64,000 nucleotides of DNA, taken from NCBI RefSeq assembly GCF_963678635.1, contig NC_087070.1, forward strand, positions 248,001 to 312,000, written 5' to 3'. Origin of the DNA: Symsagittifera roscoffensis (taxonomy: Eukaryota; Xenacoelomorpha; Acoela; Convolutidae). The position numbers and the translations under genes are program-made. Shown in pieces: positions 29,644 through 39,961 of the stretch; the first letter of the stretch is position 1; every line of letters starts with the position of its first letter. Below the pieces are notes generated by a model. The model was not told the DNA's origin, did no database searches, and saw nothing but the letters and a program-made list of their open reading frames with translations.

Positions 29644-30178
29644 ATGGAAGAAGACACACACCAGCCCAATGAGCTGAATAGTCAGATGAGGTTCATGAAG
29701 ACGTACTTGAAGGCGAGATACAGACTCTCGGATCTTCTAAGGGCGCAGAGAAATGATCGCATGACAAGCAACCTGAAAAGGTGGATCGAGAATGGTTCTC
29801 CGGACAAAAGGGATCTCGAGGAAGACAGTTATCGAATCCTGAAACAGTATTTCATGCAGAAAGAGGGAAAGTTATACTTGAACAAGGACGGGATTGAGGC
29901 TTGCAAGAGAAGAGATGAGGACAAGGTCCTATACAAGTATAACGCGATAGTGTTGCGCAACCCTATCAGACAGAACTCTTGTTCAGGTCGCATGATCAGA
30001 TGGGCCATCAGGTGATCGACAAAGTGTATCAGAGGATCCTGAAGCGCTTTGAGTGGCCTGGAATGAAAAGGGCATGTGAGAAGTGGGTAACAGCATGTCT
30101 GTCATGCCAACAGGTCAAAGATCCAAGGAAATTTTGATTTCCCTTCCAATCGATCGAGTCGTCTGATTCAACGAGGTA
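29644..30178 (+). pseudogene. pol: Copy B integrase N-terminal zinc finger, broken
   Basis: The frame 29644-30015 gives YLKARYRLSDLLRAQRND and then the rearranged GTTGCGCAACCCTATCAG and TGA that copy A also has. The HHCC finger can be read in shifted frames (SHDQMGHQVID, ACLSCQQVK). A TGA near 30136 (AATTTTGATTT) is private to B. Confidence 0.8.
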
Positions 30179-30922
30179 GTGCAGATAGATCACCAAAAGA
30201 TATGCATGAAAGACAGTGGTTATAATCAGGTATTGGTCATGATAGATCATTTCACGAAGTATGCAGAGGCCGTGCCCTGCATAACTGCCTCGGCCGAAGA
30301 GACGTGCGACCATCTGATCAATACGTGGATAGCGAGACACGGTTATCCGATGACGTTTCAATCGGATAACGGAACTGCTTTCGTAGGAGAACTCACGAAA
30401 GAGCTAATGAGACACACGCAAGTTGCTCAAGCTCACTCAACGACATACCATCCACAGACAAATGGCTTAGTGGAAAGACAGAATAGGACGTTAGTGTCGA
30501 TGCTGAGAGTATATTGTTCCAGGTACATGACCGATTGCGACAGATACCTTCCACAGGTGATGGGAGCCTATAATAGCACGCAACACTCCACCACTGGAGT
30601 TAGTCAACACATGATGCTAACTGGACACGAGAAGTCTTTACCCTTAACCTTTTTCTACCCAGAGTATGAGGGAAAGAAAACGTCTCCACAGGTCTATGTG
30701 AGGGATGTGATCAGACGTCAACAGGAGTTGAACGATTTATGCAGACGAAATACTCAGCAGGCACAGGCAAGGCAGAGAAAAAAATTCGACAAGAAAGCAG
30801 CTGGTGCAAAAACTTACAATGTGGGAGATTGTTATACCACCGAAAGGAACTTAAAAGCTCCTAAAAAAGTGGAGGGGACCCTTCATGATTACGGAAGTGC
30901 ACCAGGAGGGAAGCTTTTATAG
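30179..30922 (+). CDS. pol: Copy B integrase catalytic core and C-terminus
   Basis: It is open through the core with all three acidic residues (VVQIDHQK just upstream, FQSDNGTAF, NGLVERQNR; D-35-E spacing). The C-terminal part follows: LPLTFFYPEYEGKKTSPQVY and QARQRKKFDKKAAGA. A deletion near 30830 removes the VWVFQNVIPPKGTKK segment seen in C and shifts the frame before the GPF module. Confidence 0.87.
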   Translation: MQIDHQKICMKDSGYNQVLVMIDHFTKYAEAVPCITASAEETCDHLINTWIARHGYPMTFQSDNGTAFVGELTKELMRHTQVAQAHSTTYHPQTNGLVERQNRTLVSMLRVYCSRYMTDCDRYLPQVMGAYNSTQHSTTGVSQHMMLTGHEKSLPLTFFYPEYEGKKTSPQVYVRDVIRRQQELNDLCRRNTQQAQARQRKKFDKKAAGAKTYNVGDCYTTERNLKAPKKVEGTLHDYGSAPGGKLL

Positions 30923-31719
30923 ACTGAGTACTGGCCGAGCCGCCCACTACGAGAACATTAAGCCACACAATTCATCGACAGAAGACTGGTGTATACCCGC
31001 AGACATAGAAGAAGGGGACTATCTGATGATGGATCCTGCTTGTGAGGTCAACGAGAAAGGCACCAGGGAGAAGAACGATGGAAACGAAGTCATAGAGGAA
31101 GGAACAAATGCACCACTGGACTTGGATCCAAACGAGGTGATCGAAGCAGATGATGAAACCTTACCCTACGCAGAGGAAGATTGGCAGGATCCCGAACAGA
31201 CGGAGGTTCCCAAAAGTTTGGAACCAGATCTCCCGTTCACGATACAGACTCGACAAGGCGACGGGAGAATACCCAGAAAGAAATATAACCGTTACGGTGA
31301 CGACTTTGTACAGGATAGATCTGAAAAAGATAGTGGAAGAAATGGTGGGTCTAGAAGGCATAACAGTCTCACAAGACATCGACATAGTAGATGATCACCA
31401 CCAGAAATGGATCGAGGACAGGTCGAAACCCGAAGTAGAATTCGACGAGGAGCAATTGGAGTCCTACGAAGAAGATATCACAAATCTGCGAGTCTTGGAG
31501 TGGCTGAACGAAATGACATCAGACCCTAAAGAGACCAGCGTCAAGCTTCAAGACGTAGATCGTGAAAGCATAAAATACACCAAGACCGAACGAGATGATC
31601 CTTCCTGGGCTGCCCAGGAAGGACAACTACTCATTCCAGCTTCTAACCTCGACTTGATATCCGGTATGCGATCGACGGGTAGCCGATACTGGCCGAGCCG
31701 CTCATTACGAAAACATTAA
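30885..31719 (+). pseudogene. pol: Copy B integrase GPF end and second acidic linker, unit 1
   Basis: The frame 30885-31394 starts with the GPF tail (MITEVHQEGSFYRLSTGRAA, the GPF residues being just upstream in the older frame). An Asp/Glu-rich linker follows (DLDPNEVIEADDETLPYAEE). It shifts near 31270, and 31150-31719 carries on (ITVSQDIDIVDDHHQKWIED, EDITNLRVLEWLNEMTSD). The tandem partner is 31688-32437. Confidence 0.72.
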
Positions 31720-32437
31720 GCCACACAATCCATCGACAGAAGACTGGTGTATACCCGCAGACATGGAAGAAGGGGATTATCTAATGATGGACCCTGCTTG
31801 TGAGGTCAATGAGAAGGGCACCAGGGAAAAGAACGATGGAAATGAGGTCATAGAGGTAGTAACAAGTACACCACTGGACCTGGACCCAAATGAGGTGATT
31901 GAAGCAGACGATGAAACTTAACCCTACGCAGAAGAGGACTGGCAAGACCCTAAACAAAGGGAGGTTCCCAAGAACTTGGAACCGGTTCTTGCGTTCACTA
32001 TACAGACTCGTCAGAATGACAGGACAAGATCCAAGAAGAAATATAACCCTTACGGCGACGATTTTGTAGTGGAAAGGATAGACCTAAAGAAGATAGGGGA
32101 AGAAGTAGTGGGTCTAGAGGAAATAACCGTGTCACAGGACATTGACATAGTCGATGATCACGACGATGAGTGGGTCGATGACCGATCGCAACCCGAGGTA
32201 GAGTTCGACGACGAACAACAACAGTCATATGAACAAGACTTGACGAATCTGCGTGTCTTGGAATGGCTGAACGAAATGACATCGGACCCAAAGGAGACCA
32301 GTGTCACGATTCAAGATGTAGATCGTGAAAGCATAAAATACATGAAAACCGAACGAGAAGATACTTCCTGGGCTGCCCAGGAGGGGCGACTACTCTTTCC
32401 GGCTTCCAATCTCGACTTGATACCCGGTATGCGATCG
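30930..32437 (+). repeat. 758-bp tandem duplication in copy B pol linker
   Basis: ACTGGCCGAGCC at 30930 recurs at 31688, an offset of 758 bp, and both units run to CGGTATGCGATCG (about 31662 and 32425). The units have diverged by many substitutions, so this is older than the RT triplication or was built from two different copies. Confidence 0.82.
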
Positions 32438-33175
32438 ATGGGGACGTCGACGGATATTTTTGTCCGGGGAGTGGGGTTAGGACTTACCCACACTGAAAAT
32501 TTAATAATAAAAAAATTAAGAATAGCAAGAGAGACAGCGGATTTAGAAGCAGAAACAGGCGAAGAACCAAAGAAACCTGAAATAGGGAGGGTAGTTGAGT
32601 CATATTTTAACTTACCAAATCAATATTCAAGTAACATAATACTAATAGACAGTGATTTCATACTCACAAATAGAACATGTGCGATAGCAATCACAGCAGA
32701 CATGAGTTTTAGGACAGCGTTAGCGGCAGATTTTAAGAGAGAATATAAAAACATAAAGTTCCTATGGAAGCAAAGACCAGGGCTAGGGGGCGTAGCGGCC
32801 TTACCTCCGGCGGCGTCACAGATACCGGGAAAATACCTTTGCTTCTTGGTAACGAGGGCGATGGAGAAGCAGCACGTGGACCCAGAGAACCTAGTCTTGT
32901 CCTTGACGAGGTTGAGGGACTTTCTCGTGGAAATGGACGTGAAGGAGCTCTCGCTTCCAGTGTACGATCCAAAAAGAGGACGACTGCATCCTCGGGAATT
33001 GTACGCGCTTGTACACGTGATATTCTCTGATACTAATAAGTATAGGCTTAGTGACGTGCGAGAGGGTGTTAGGCTAAAGACTAAGTTGTGTGTAGTGTGT
33101 GATATGTGTGATATGTATGTTATGTTATGTGTTATGTTATTAAGATCTTGGGGGTTAGTGACCATGAACAACTGA
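31976..33175 (+). CDS. pol: Copy B acidic linker unit 2 and macro-like domain
   Basis: This open frame of 399 codons begins at a TTG, so it is a continuation. It has the acidic linker (DDHDDEWVDDRSQPEVEFDD), then the macro-like domain in one frame: ADMSFRTALAADFKREYKN, GVAALPPAASQIPGKYLCFL, LVTRAMEKQHVDPENLVLSL, MDVKELSLPVYDPKRGRLHP. It is the most continuous macro domain in the window. About 32 bp coding the last strand (IQVYLHKKYYLSIG in C) are deleted at 33038, so the frame reads into the gap and ends late at 33175. Confidence 0.75.
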   Translation: MEPVLAFTIQTRQNDRTRSKKKYNPYGDDFVVERIDLKKIGEEVVGLEEITVSQDIDIVDDHDDEWVDDRSQPEVEFDDEQQQSYEQDLTNLRVLEWLNEMTSDPKETSVTIQDVDRESIKYMKTEREDTSWAAQEGRLLFPASNLDLIPGMRSMGTSTDIFVRGVGLGLTHTENLIIKKLRIARETADLEAETGEEPKKPEIGRVVESYFNLPNQYSSNIILIDSDFILTNRTCAIAITADMSFRTALAADFKREYKNIKFLWKQRPGLGGVAALPPAASQIPGKYLCFLVTRAMEKQHVDPENLVLSLTRLRDFLVEMDVKELSLPVYDPKRGRLHPRELYALVHVIFSDTNKYRLSDVREGVRLKTKLCVVCDMCDMYVMLCVMLLRSWGLVTMNN

Positions 33176-33428
33176 ATGACGATCTAAGGAATAGATCCAA
33201 AGTTTGGACTGTCCAATCTAAGGTCGAACTCCAAAATTTTAGAGACCGATTGATTTTAATAAATTTTAGGATAAAAATCTTTTTATCTGACTGTTTTTAA
33301 ATAAATTTTAACGGGAAGTTAAGGTGAAACTGACAAGTGTGATATTCGTGACCTCTTTTCTAGATCCTGATTGATCATTTAATTGCTCACTTGAGTCAAA
33401 ACCTTGAAATCAAATCAAATCGAATCTG
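33176..33428 (+). other. Copy B gap between pol and ORF2
   Basis: It is AT-rich with no ORF and aligns with 7433-7816 of copy A, with small deletions. It keeps CCAAAATTTTAGAGACCGATTG, the possible splice-acceptor stretch. Confidence 0.45.
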
Positions 33429-34025
33429 ATGAACAGAATGGAGAATTTCAACTTGGATGAATTGGTGGACCTGGCAGAGGCATATGAAGGGCCGATGATA
33501 GATGCGATCTATCGCCGGCTAATGGATCGAGACTTCGTGGAAAAGGTGATACCTGCAAGGAGTATTCCTCGTGGGCAGTCCCCGATGGAGCTCTTGACGC
33601 CTCGAGAAATGAGTCAGACAACGGAGACACGGCTCCCGACAGCAACAGATCGAGTGACAATCCCGTACCCTATAGACACCTTGGGTGACCCCGTCGTAGA
33701 AAAAACGGTGAGGAAGCTGATATAGACAGCTGGACGACTGGTCGCCAACAAGAATGAGCCAGGTTCCGGGGTGACTGCACCCTATGGAACGATCGACGAC
33801 ACGGGCAGAGTACGACTCTCCCGAAGCGTGATGACCAGTGAGGGAGTTAGCGACACGATGTCACCAATGGGGAACTCTAAGGTCCAGAGAGAAAAATACG
33901 GAAGATGCCAGCGAAGAAGGTGTCTCGAGTAATAGACGTACAAAAGAATAATCAGATGAGATATAAAAACTGCAGCAACCGCCACTGGGCACATCACATC
34001 TGATACTGGGAGAGTACTCTCGAAT
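33429..34025 (+). pseudogene. Copy B ORF2 N-terminus with internal deletion
   Basis: It starts MENFNLDELVDLAEAY and jumps at about 33536 from LMDRDF to VEKVIPARSIPRG: about 0.6 kb with the rest of the helical domain and the coiled coil is missing. A TAG at 33723 follows. The rest (33726-33985) still matches copy A, including the shared 68-bp deletion before the SGNH domain. Confidence 0.72.
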
Positions 34026-34988
34026 TTGAGGACCTCTTGGGTCACCACTGTGATGGCCTTTGAAGGCGCGACGATAGCCCAGCTATATCGGATGGTGGAA
34101 CTAATGAATCCAGGGAGGATCCCCAATGTGATGATCCTGGTTGGAACGAATAACATCTCGAGAAGTTCGGATGAGGAGGAAGCACTATGGGAATCAATGA
34201 TGATGTGCTTGTATACTACTCTATGGCAGAAGTTCAACTGTGCGGTACTGACCGTTTGCACTGTGCCAAGGAATACAATGAGCTTGACAGCAGCAGGTAG
34301 AAGGCACAACGAAGGAGTCGTCAGGTGGAATAATATCTTGAGGAATCTCGCAAGTCGGAATGCCGGAAGAATGATCCTCATGGACATCGAACATGAGTTG
34401 AGAGCTATCGATCAAGCCAGGCTGACCACGGAAGACATCCACTTCGATAGTATAGAAGGACAGGCTTGGTTGAATCGAGTCTACCAAGAGCGGTTGGATG
34501 AGTTAGAAGTAGAACTCTTTGACACAGGAGTGCTGAAGGAGGAAGGAACATCGATTGACACGGTGGTTACCACCTTTGTGCCTCCTAGCCTGGAAACACG
34601 CTTGGGGACGTTCCCGGCCGTCACGAACTACAGACCACAGAGCTCCAGCGAACCAGGTCAAAGAACAGACGCTCAAGATCGATTGGGAGAAGCACCGGTG
34701 AGGAGGACCATTCATCCTAGGAGAAGACTTGGGCCTGTCAACCCGATGGAAGAGACAACTAGCACGTCTAGATCAGACACGAGATCGGAGACGACAAGTA
34801 CCAGTCGAGAGGAGAGACGCCCGGATAGAGGGTCTTTGATGTGGTCAAGGCCCATACCATCTCCCTGGCATGTGTACAAGGACAAACTAATGAAGCTGGA
34901 TCTCCAGAGGGTGAGCTTGATCGAGGATGCCAGGAGGATGAATGGAGCGAGGCTATCCGTCAGTAGACTGTACTCGATAACAGGGTAG
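34026..34988 (+). CDS. Copy B ORF2 SGNH-like domain 1 lacking its serine, plus linker
   Basis: The first codon is TTG (LRTSWVTTVMAFEGATI). Just upstream, 12 bp or so that encode the Ser of GDSL are deleted (CTGGGAGAGTACTC against CTGGGAGACAGC in A), so the nucleophile is gone. Block III reads VGTNNIS and the DxxH block TTEDIHFDS is kept. The Ser/Arg linker (STSRSDTRSETTSTSREER) follows in the same frame. It ends at 34988 through loss of one base (CAGGGTAGAC; C has CCGGCGTAGAC). Confidence 0.72.
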   Translation: MRTSWVTTVMAFEGATIAQLYRMVELMNPGRIPNVMILVGTNNISRSSDEEEALWESMMMCLYTTLWQKFNCAVLTVCTVPRNTMSLTAAGRRHNEGVVRWNNILRNLASRNAGRMILMDIEHELRAIDQARLTTEDIHFDSIEGQAWLNRVYQERLDELEVELFDTGVLKEEGTSIDTVVTTFVPPSLETRLGTFPAVTNYRPQSSSEPGQRTDAQDRLGEAPVRRTIHPRRRLGPVNPMEETTSTSRSDTRSETTSTSREERRPDRGSLMWSRPIPSPWHVYKDKLMKLDLQRVSLIEDARRMNGARLSVSRLYSITG

Positions 34989-34993
34989 ACTGG

Positions 34994-37900
34994 TTGATAG
35001 CCGCTGGCATAAACTTCAGCTCCACGACGGCCTTGAGATTTGCTGACCTAGAGGGACTGCCCTCTAACAACACAATGGGACCAGTGAATGCAAGACCATT
35101 GCAAGACGTGAGGTTGAATCATGATGAGGGGAATGGAGAAGAGAGACCGGGAAGATTTCTGACAACGAGGGCGCCGATTGGACAACATGTGAAGATATTC
35201 AGGCAAGTGGCGACACCCCCGAGTCATGTGAAAGAGAGAACATACCCGAAACAAGTGAGTCAAGATGGTGACGTCCAAAGGTACGGCGGATTGAAAGCGA
35301 TAAAGAGAGATGAGACCATCTTTGCCGCGTACGACAAAGCAGAAATGAGGAAGGCCAAGATTATGATAATACCGAATTCAGAGTTCGTGTACACTTCCAA
35401 GTCTCTGTTTTGGCCGGATGTCATAATGTTGGCAGCGGTCGACCTGGACCTACTGCAAGCCGTATCTCTGGCAACAGGGGTACAAAGACAGACGAACATG
35501 AATCCAGTCACGATCGTGTTTGCTGGCATCAATGACCATTTACACAGTAGAGGTTTTCTGAGCAGACTCAGAGATCCTACAACGGCAGAAAATGTTGTGT
35601 GGCCAGCGATAAAGGATATCCTTGAGTCAATGGGTGAAGTGGTGGATGCGACGAAGGAGGGATCGTTCACCAAGGTGACACCGGGAGTAGTGTTCGCGCT
35701 GTCTCCGGGGTATGCATGTCTCCCGGATGGATTGAAATTCGTGTATGCGATCGTGACCTTGCTTTCGGAAGGGAAATATGATGTAATCAAATCGACCCCA
35801 AATCGCTTGATAGAGATGGAGAACCTGAGACCACTCAGGGCTGAACTACTTGCGGTGTGGTCAGATATCTCGAACGCGACGAGAGGATTCAAGGACCATG
35901 CGCTGCACATGTTAGTGTTGGATGAGGTACTGGGGTTGGAACTGTCCAATTTCAGTCGACAGCTCAAACTTAAACCGGGAATAGACGACGACCATCGAGT
36001 GGTCACAGCGATGTCGAACGACTTATGGTTCCGAGCAATGGAAGTAACAGGTGAAAAAGCGAAAAGGAAGAATTCACAGGAGACTAGAGCTCATTTGGAG
36101 GCGATGGTTTTGAGGACTAAGCCGGAGGCCAACCAGTGGTTACATCTAAGTCCTCGAGTAGCCGCGTTGGGTGCAGATGCTTTTGAACAAGGCCCCACAG
36201 TGATTAAGAAAATCCATGCCTACTTGTTGAAGGGGGTGAACCTAGCGGAAAATGCTGAAGAAAAGGCAGCTGAATTTGTGAATAGAATGTGCCAGATTAC
36301 CTTGGAAACCTTCTGGACCCAGGAAGAGAAGAGGGAAGAAGGCTTTCAACGGACAGATAGCATGCTGGAAGGGTTGCGAGCCAGATGGACCGCGTCCTTC
36401 CTGGCGAAAGTTTACCCGAAAGCCTCTGATTACTTGATAAAGGAATTCCTCCAAGCAGTAGTGGAAGTATCGATTGTGGAACTACTGGCCTTGTTCGTGA
36501 TATTCGGAGCAGAGAGTTTCGTGAAAGGACCGGCGGTGCTGCTCACCGAGGGAGTTCAGAACCTGCAGCTAGATGGGCTTCTAACATTGATTGCGATTAC
36601 CCACGGAAACTTGGGAGGACTAATGAAACTGACCCGTTGTCCAGAGCAGATGAGAGAGAAGGTGAGGAAATTAGACATGAAGAAAGCCACGGATTCGTGG
36701 AACAAGATAAGAGATCTGAGACATACTCTTATCCAGTACCTACTGCATCAAAATCGCTTTGGGACGGGAGAGGATGAGACTATCGAGAGAGAAGAAGATG
36801 TGAGACGACATGTTGGGGGCATGCCCCTACTAACTGATCTGAGCTTGGCTATGAGGACCGATCCCTTAGCGTTGATCAGAGGAGCCACGGAGTTTGTGAC
36901 AGTGATCTATGGACCAGCAGTCACATTTGCGTTCCCTGATGTCAAGGTGGAGGCGTCTAGGAGGTCGGTGCTGCACCTGAACCTCATATCAGCAGTGGAC
37001 GATAGTGCGCTGAACTGGTGTGAGCAGCAAGTGTTACGGGAGCTCATGAGCGAAGATCTGTTGTTTGCGAAGATATCAGAGCCAGAAATGACGGTCGTCA
37101 ATTTTGACGATCACTTCCGTGATCGCATGGGAGAACTAGAAAGAGGACACATCGAGGTGTTTCCGAAGCTTTGGAATCTGAGACCCTATGATAAAACGAA
37201 TGGTGAGATAACCAGAGTGCCTCGTCTCACTGCAGCATATCACAAGGTGAGAGAAGAGACGAAAGATTGGGGTGATTACGAGAAGCTGCCGGAAGAAATC
37301 CCCGAATTCCCTCTGATAAGAAGGATCTTGCTCGGAGCAGTCTCCGTGGTACAAACTCCTAGGTTGAGAGCATTTGAAACCAATGAAAGGAGAATAGGGA
37401 ATTTCGTGGGAACGATGGATCCATACTTTGTGTGGAGAAATGCCGCCGTGTTACAATACACACGATTTGCAGATACGGATCAAGCGACGAGAAGGCGAAT
37501 AAGCAACGCCGCGACTCCCAAGCCTGGAAGATTTGACGAGGAATGGGCGGGATTAGGCTTAGCGCCTATGAAGATGAGAGGCAGGACCGAACTGTCTGAG
37601 GCCTCCTTGATCCTGACTAGTGTGAAACCGGAGTTGAAAGTAGGAGGAACGTTGCAGACGAGAACATTCCTAGCACCCTTCGGCTGTGAGGAAATCAAAG
37701 CGGTCCATGGAGAAGAAGAAGATGGATCGGCCGGCACACTGATCATACCAAAATTTCCGGAAGGGACCGACAAGGAAAAGCAAGGACCCTCAAGCTCGAA
37801 GAAGGATATGTCGGAAGGAGATGACGGACAGGGAGGAAGCCGTCAAGCGGAAGAATCCATGCAACAAGATGCAAGTCAAGCTGGTGGGGAACACGACAGG

Positions 37901-38035
37901 TTATCGACAGGAGGAGTATCCAGCCTGAATTTCAATATCTTCAGTGATCTTGAGAACAACGCGGATACGTTGGAGGCGACTGAGCCAGCGGATGAAGGCA
38001 TTTCGACACTGGAGCCTCCGTCAGCCTTTAAATAA
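34994..38035 (+). CDS. Copy B ORF2 middle: second SGNH-like domain and long helical region
   Basis: These 1,013 open codons continue ORF2 (IAAGINFSSTTALRFADL; first codon TTG). The SGNH-like pattern is IMIIPNSEFVYTS, VFAGINDHLHSRG, then GIDDDHRVVTAMSNDLW. The long helical part and the acidic tail (EESMQQDASQAGGEHD) match copy A throughout, at roughly 90 percent identity or more by eye. The TAA at 38033 and a second at 38039 are private to B; the same frame reopens at 38048. Confidence 0.7.
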   Translation: MIAAGINFSSTTALRFADLEGLPSNNTMGPVNARPLQDVRLNHDEGNGEERPGRFLTTRAPIGQHVKIFRQVATPPSHVKERTYPKQVSQDGDVQRYGGLKAIKRDETIFAAYDKAEMRKAKIMIIPNSEFVYTSKSLFWPDVIMLAAVDLDLLQAVSLATGVQRQTNMNPVTIVFAGINDHLHSRGFLSRLRDPTTAENVVWPAIKDILESMGEVVDATKEGSFTKVTPGVVFALSPGYACLPDGLKFVYAIVTLLSEGKYDVIKSTPNRLIEMENLRPLRAELLAVWSDISNATRGFKDHALHMLVLDEVLGLELSNFSRQLKLKPGIDDDHRVVTAMSNDLWFRAMEVTGEKAKRKNSQETRAHLEAMVLRTKPEANQWLHLSPRVAALGADAFEQGPTVIKKIHAYLLKGVNLAENAEEKAAEFVNRMCQITLETFWTQEEKREEGFQRTDSMLEGLRARWTASFLAKVYPKASDYLIKEFLQAVVEVSIVELLALFVIFGAESFVKGPAVLLTEGVQNLQLDGLLTLIAITHGNLGGLMKLTRCPEQMREKVRKLDMKKATDSWNKIRDLRHTLIQYLLHQNRFGTGEDETIEREEDVRRHVGGMPLLTDLSLAMRTDPLALIRGATEFVTVIYGPAVTFAFPDVKVEASRRSVLHLNLISAVDDSALNWCEQQVLRELMSEDLLFAKISEPEMTVVNFDDHFRDRMGELERGHIEVFPKLWNLRPYDKTNGEITRVPRLTAAYHKVREETKDWGDYEKLPEEIPEFPLIRRILLGAVSVVQTPRLRAFETNERRIGNFVGTMDPYFVWRNAAVLQYTRFADTDQATRRRISNAATPKPGRFDEEWAGLGLAPMKMRGRTELSEASLILTSVKPELKVGGTLQTRTFLAPFGCEEIKAVHGEEEDGSAGTLIIPKFPEGTDKEKQGPSSSKKDMSEGDDGQGGSRQAEESMQQDASQAGGEHDRLSTGGVSSLNFNIFSDLENNADTLEATEPADEGISTLEPPSAFK

Positions 38036-38047
38036 ATGTAACGGAAT

Positions 38048-38896
38048 TTGCCGGAGAGCAGCTCTCCTGGCAATTTGAGAAAGAGCGAACAAAGAATCCT
38101 CATGGAATCACCTAGGAGCAGAAGAATAGAGGGTTCAGCCAGAGTACTTTTCCTGGGAACGTTGCCCGAAGAAGAGTGGGAAGTACATCATCGAGACCAT
38201 GAAAGTAGGACGGGATGCAGATTGGACAGAGTGGCGTTCATGGAAGATTTCTGGACAGTGGTTCAGAGCTATGGGACCCAGTCCATTTTGAAAATAGGTC
38301 TCAACCGACCATTGATGCGGGAAGTCCTTGACAAACTTGATGAGTGTGAGGGGAGATTGAGTGAGTTGTTGATTGACTCAGCCACTGATGAAACTGAAGC
38401 GTCTTCTCCCGTCAAGATGACACCGCAGGATGATAAAGGAGAGGTGGTGTATCTGTCAAGAACCAGGAGGGGGACCATGCAATCAAAATTGGTGATTGAT
38501 AAGATCAATGAGATGAAGATGAAGTTAGGCAGCAAGGTGATGCCGAGGAGAGTAGGAAAGATGAAGGTGGATTCAGAGATATCAATGAAAGCTGTCAATT
38601 CAGCTAAACGAAAACGAGTCGAAGAGGCCATAGAATTGGGACAAGGTGGTTATCAACTACCTGGGACGGACAGAATGTTAAATGATGTAGCGATGGCGCC
38701 ACCCATTCTCATGGCAGGAATAAAGTCAACAGGTTACAAATCCAAAAGGAGTGACCGCACTCTGACTGGAGCAACCTTAGAAAAGGAAATACTTAGCCAA
38801 TGTGGAGAAAGCACAATGAAAGACTTTAAACCATCTCCCATGAACCACGGAATGGGAAGTGTCGCAGGACAACTAGTACCAGTGGAGTATAACTGA
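38048..38896 (+). CDS. Copy B ORF2 segment up to the in-frame TGA shared with copy A
   Basis: The frame is that of 34994-38035 (EQRILMESPRSRRIEGSARV, GTLPEEEWEVHHRDHESRTG). It is a basic helical segment with no known domain. The TGA at 38894-38896 sits in the same sequence context as the one in copy A (TATAACTGACTGACAGTG), and the frame continues at 38903. Confidence 0.62.
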   Translation: MPESSSPGNLRKSEQRILMESPRSRRIEGSARVLFLGTLPEEEWEVHHRDHESRTGCRLDRVAFMEDFWTVVQSYGTQSILKIGLNRPLMREVLDKLDECEGRLSELLIDSATDETEASSPVKMTPQDDKGEVVYLSRTRRGTMQSKLVIDKINEMKMKLGSKVMPRRVGKMKVDSEISMKAVNSAKRKRVEEAIELGQGGYQLPGTDRMLNDVAMAPPILMAGIKSTGYKSKRSDRTLTGATLEKEILSQCGESTMKDFKPSPMNHGMGSVAGQLVPVEYN

Positions 38897-38902
38897 CTGA
38901 CA

Positions 38903-39955
38903 GTGTCGGAGACGGTGTCAAAAGATGAACCCGCCGGTGGATACATGGAGATGTTGGAATACCGAAATTCGGCTAGAGGGTATGTGATGGCTCTGGAAGA
39001 CGAAATGGCCATGAAAAGTTATCTGGAGACAACGTTGCGAGGCACCACCCTCAAGCAGAAGGCGTATGGAACTTTAGCGTCATCCGAGATGCAGGCGGAA
39101 ACGATCGAGCAGTTAGTGAGCCTTCCATGGAAAGCAGTGGTGTTGAAGTACTTCGAAGAGGAAATGAGGACTGCGCCGAGAATACACGCTCTCATGGCAG
39201 TACCCTACGTAAAAACCGAATTACAACTGAGGTTCGCCTGGTGCATGATGGGAGTAACTCGCCGGAAATATGACTCAGAAGAAAAGAAAACGTCAAAAGA
39301 AGAGAAAGTTTTCCTTATGACGAACCTGAGGGATCTGATAACCCAAGAGGGAGCAGCAGTAGCGTGCGCAATGCGGAGAGACGCTCTCTGTTTCATTCGA
39401 TTCTTGATAGAGCAGATTTCAGTACCAGCATTGAACACCTGGGCCAAGATGTTGAGGGAGGGCGATGAACGAGCAAAAGCCTTACTCTTGCTAGCACTGC
39501 TGAAGATGCATCAAAGCAAGCCGATGAGGGTGAATATGAAAGAACTTGAGGAGTTAGAGCCCATGAGAAAGATAGACGAAATCAGGAGATTTTCAAACAA
39601 GGAGCTGAGACTCACTAAAGAATCTATGGGGGCACTACCGAAATCCAGTGAGTACTGTGGACCGATCAAGAAGAAGTGGTACAGCTACGTGTCCGGAATC
39701 ATAGGGATAGCGTACAACCCTTTCCTGAGTGAAGACATACGCGATTGCTTCTTCGATTACGAGCAGGCAGTGTTGCTAAGATTCTGGACGTCGAGAATTG
39801 TAACGATTAAGAGCGCTAATAATCCGCAGACCAAATTGGGACTGGTCTTGGAAGAAGAGGTGACTGCACCTTCCGTACCAAAATCCGACAAAAGAGTGGA
39901 GTTTGGGTTGGGCTTCTCAGATGAACTACTGAGAACGAGCTTGATGGTAGTGTGA
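38903..39955 (+). CDS. Copy B ORF2 helical segment after the shared TGA
   Basis: It is open for 350 codons in the same frame (TVSETVSKDEPAGGYMEMLE through LGFSDELLRTSLMVV). It covers without a break the part that copy A has broken by TAG and TAA. A TGA at 39953 replaces a Trp codon (TGG in A). Confidence 0.62.
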   Translation: MSETVSKDEPAGGYMEMLEYRNSARGYVMALEDEMAMKSYLETTLRGTTLKQKAYGTLASSEMQAETIEQLVSLPWKAVVLKYFEEEMRTAPRIHALMAVPYVKTELQLRFAWCMMGVTRRKYDSEEKKTSKEEKVFLMTNLRDLITQEGAAVACAMRRDALCFIRFLIEQISVPALNTWAKMLREGDERAKALLLLALLKMHQSKPMRVNMKELEELEPMRKIDEIRRFSNKELRLTKESMGALPKSSEYCGPIKKKWYSYVSGIIGIAYNPFLSEDIRDCFFDYEQAVLLRFWTSRIVTIKSANNPQTKLGLVLEEEVTAPSVPKSDKRVEFGLGFSDELLRTSLMVV

Positions 39956-39961
39956 GAACTG

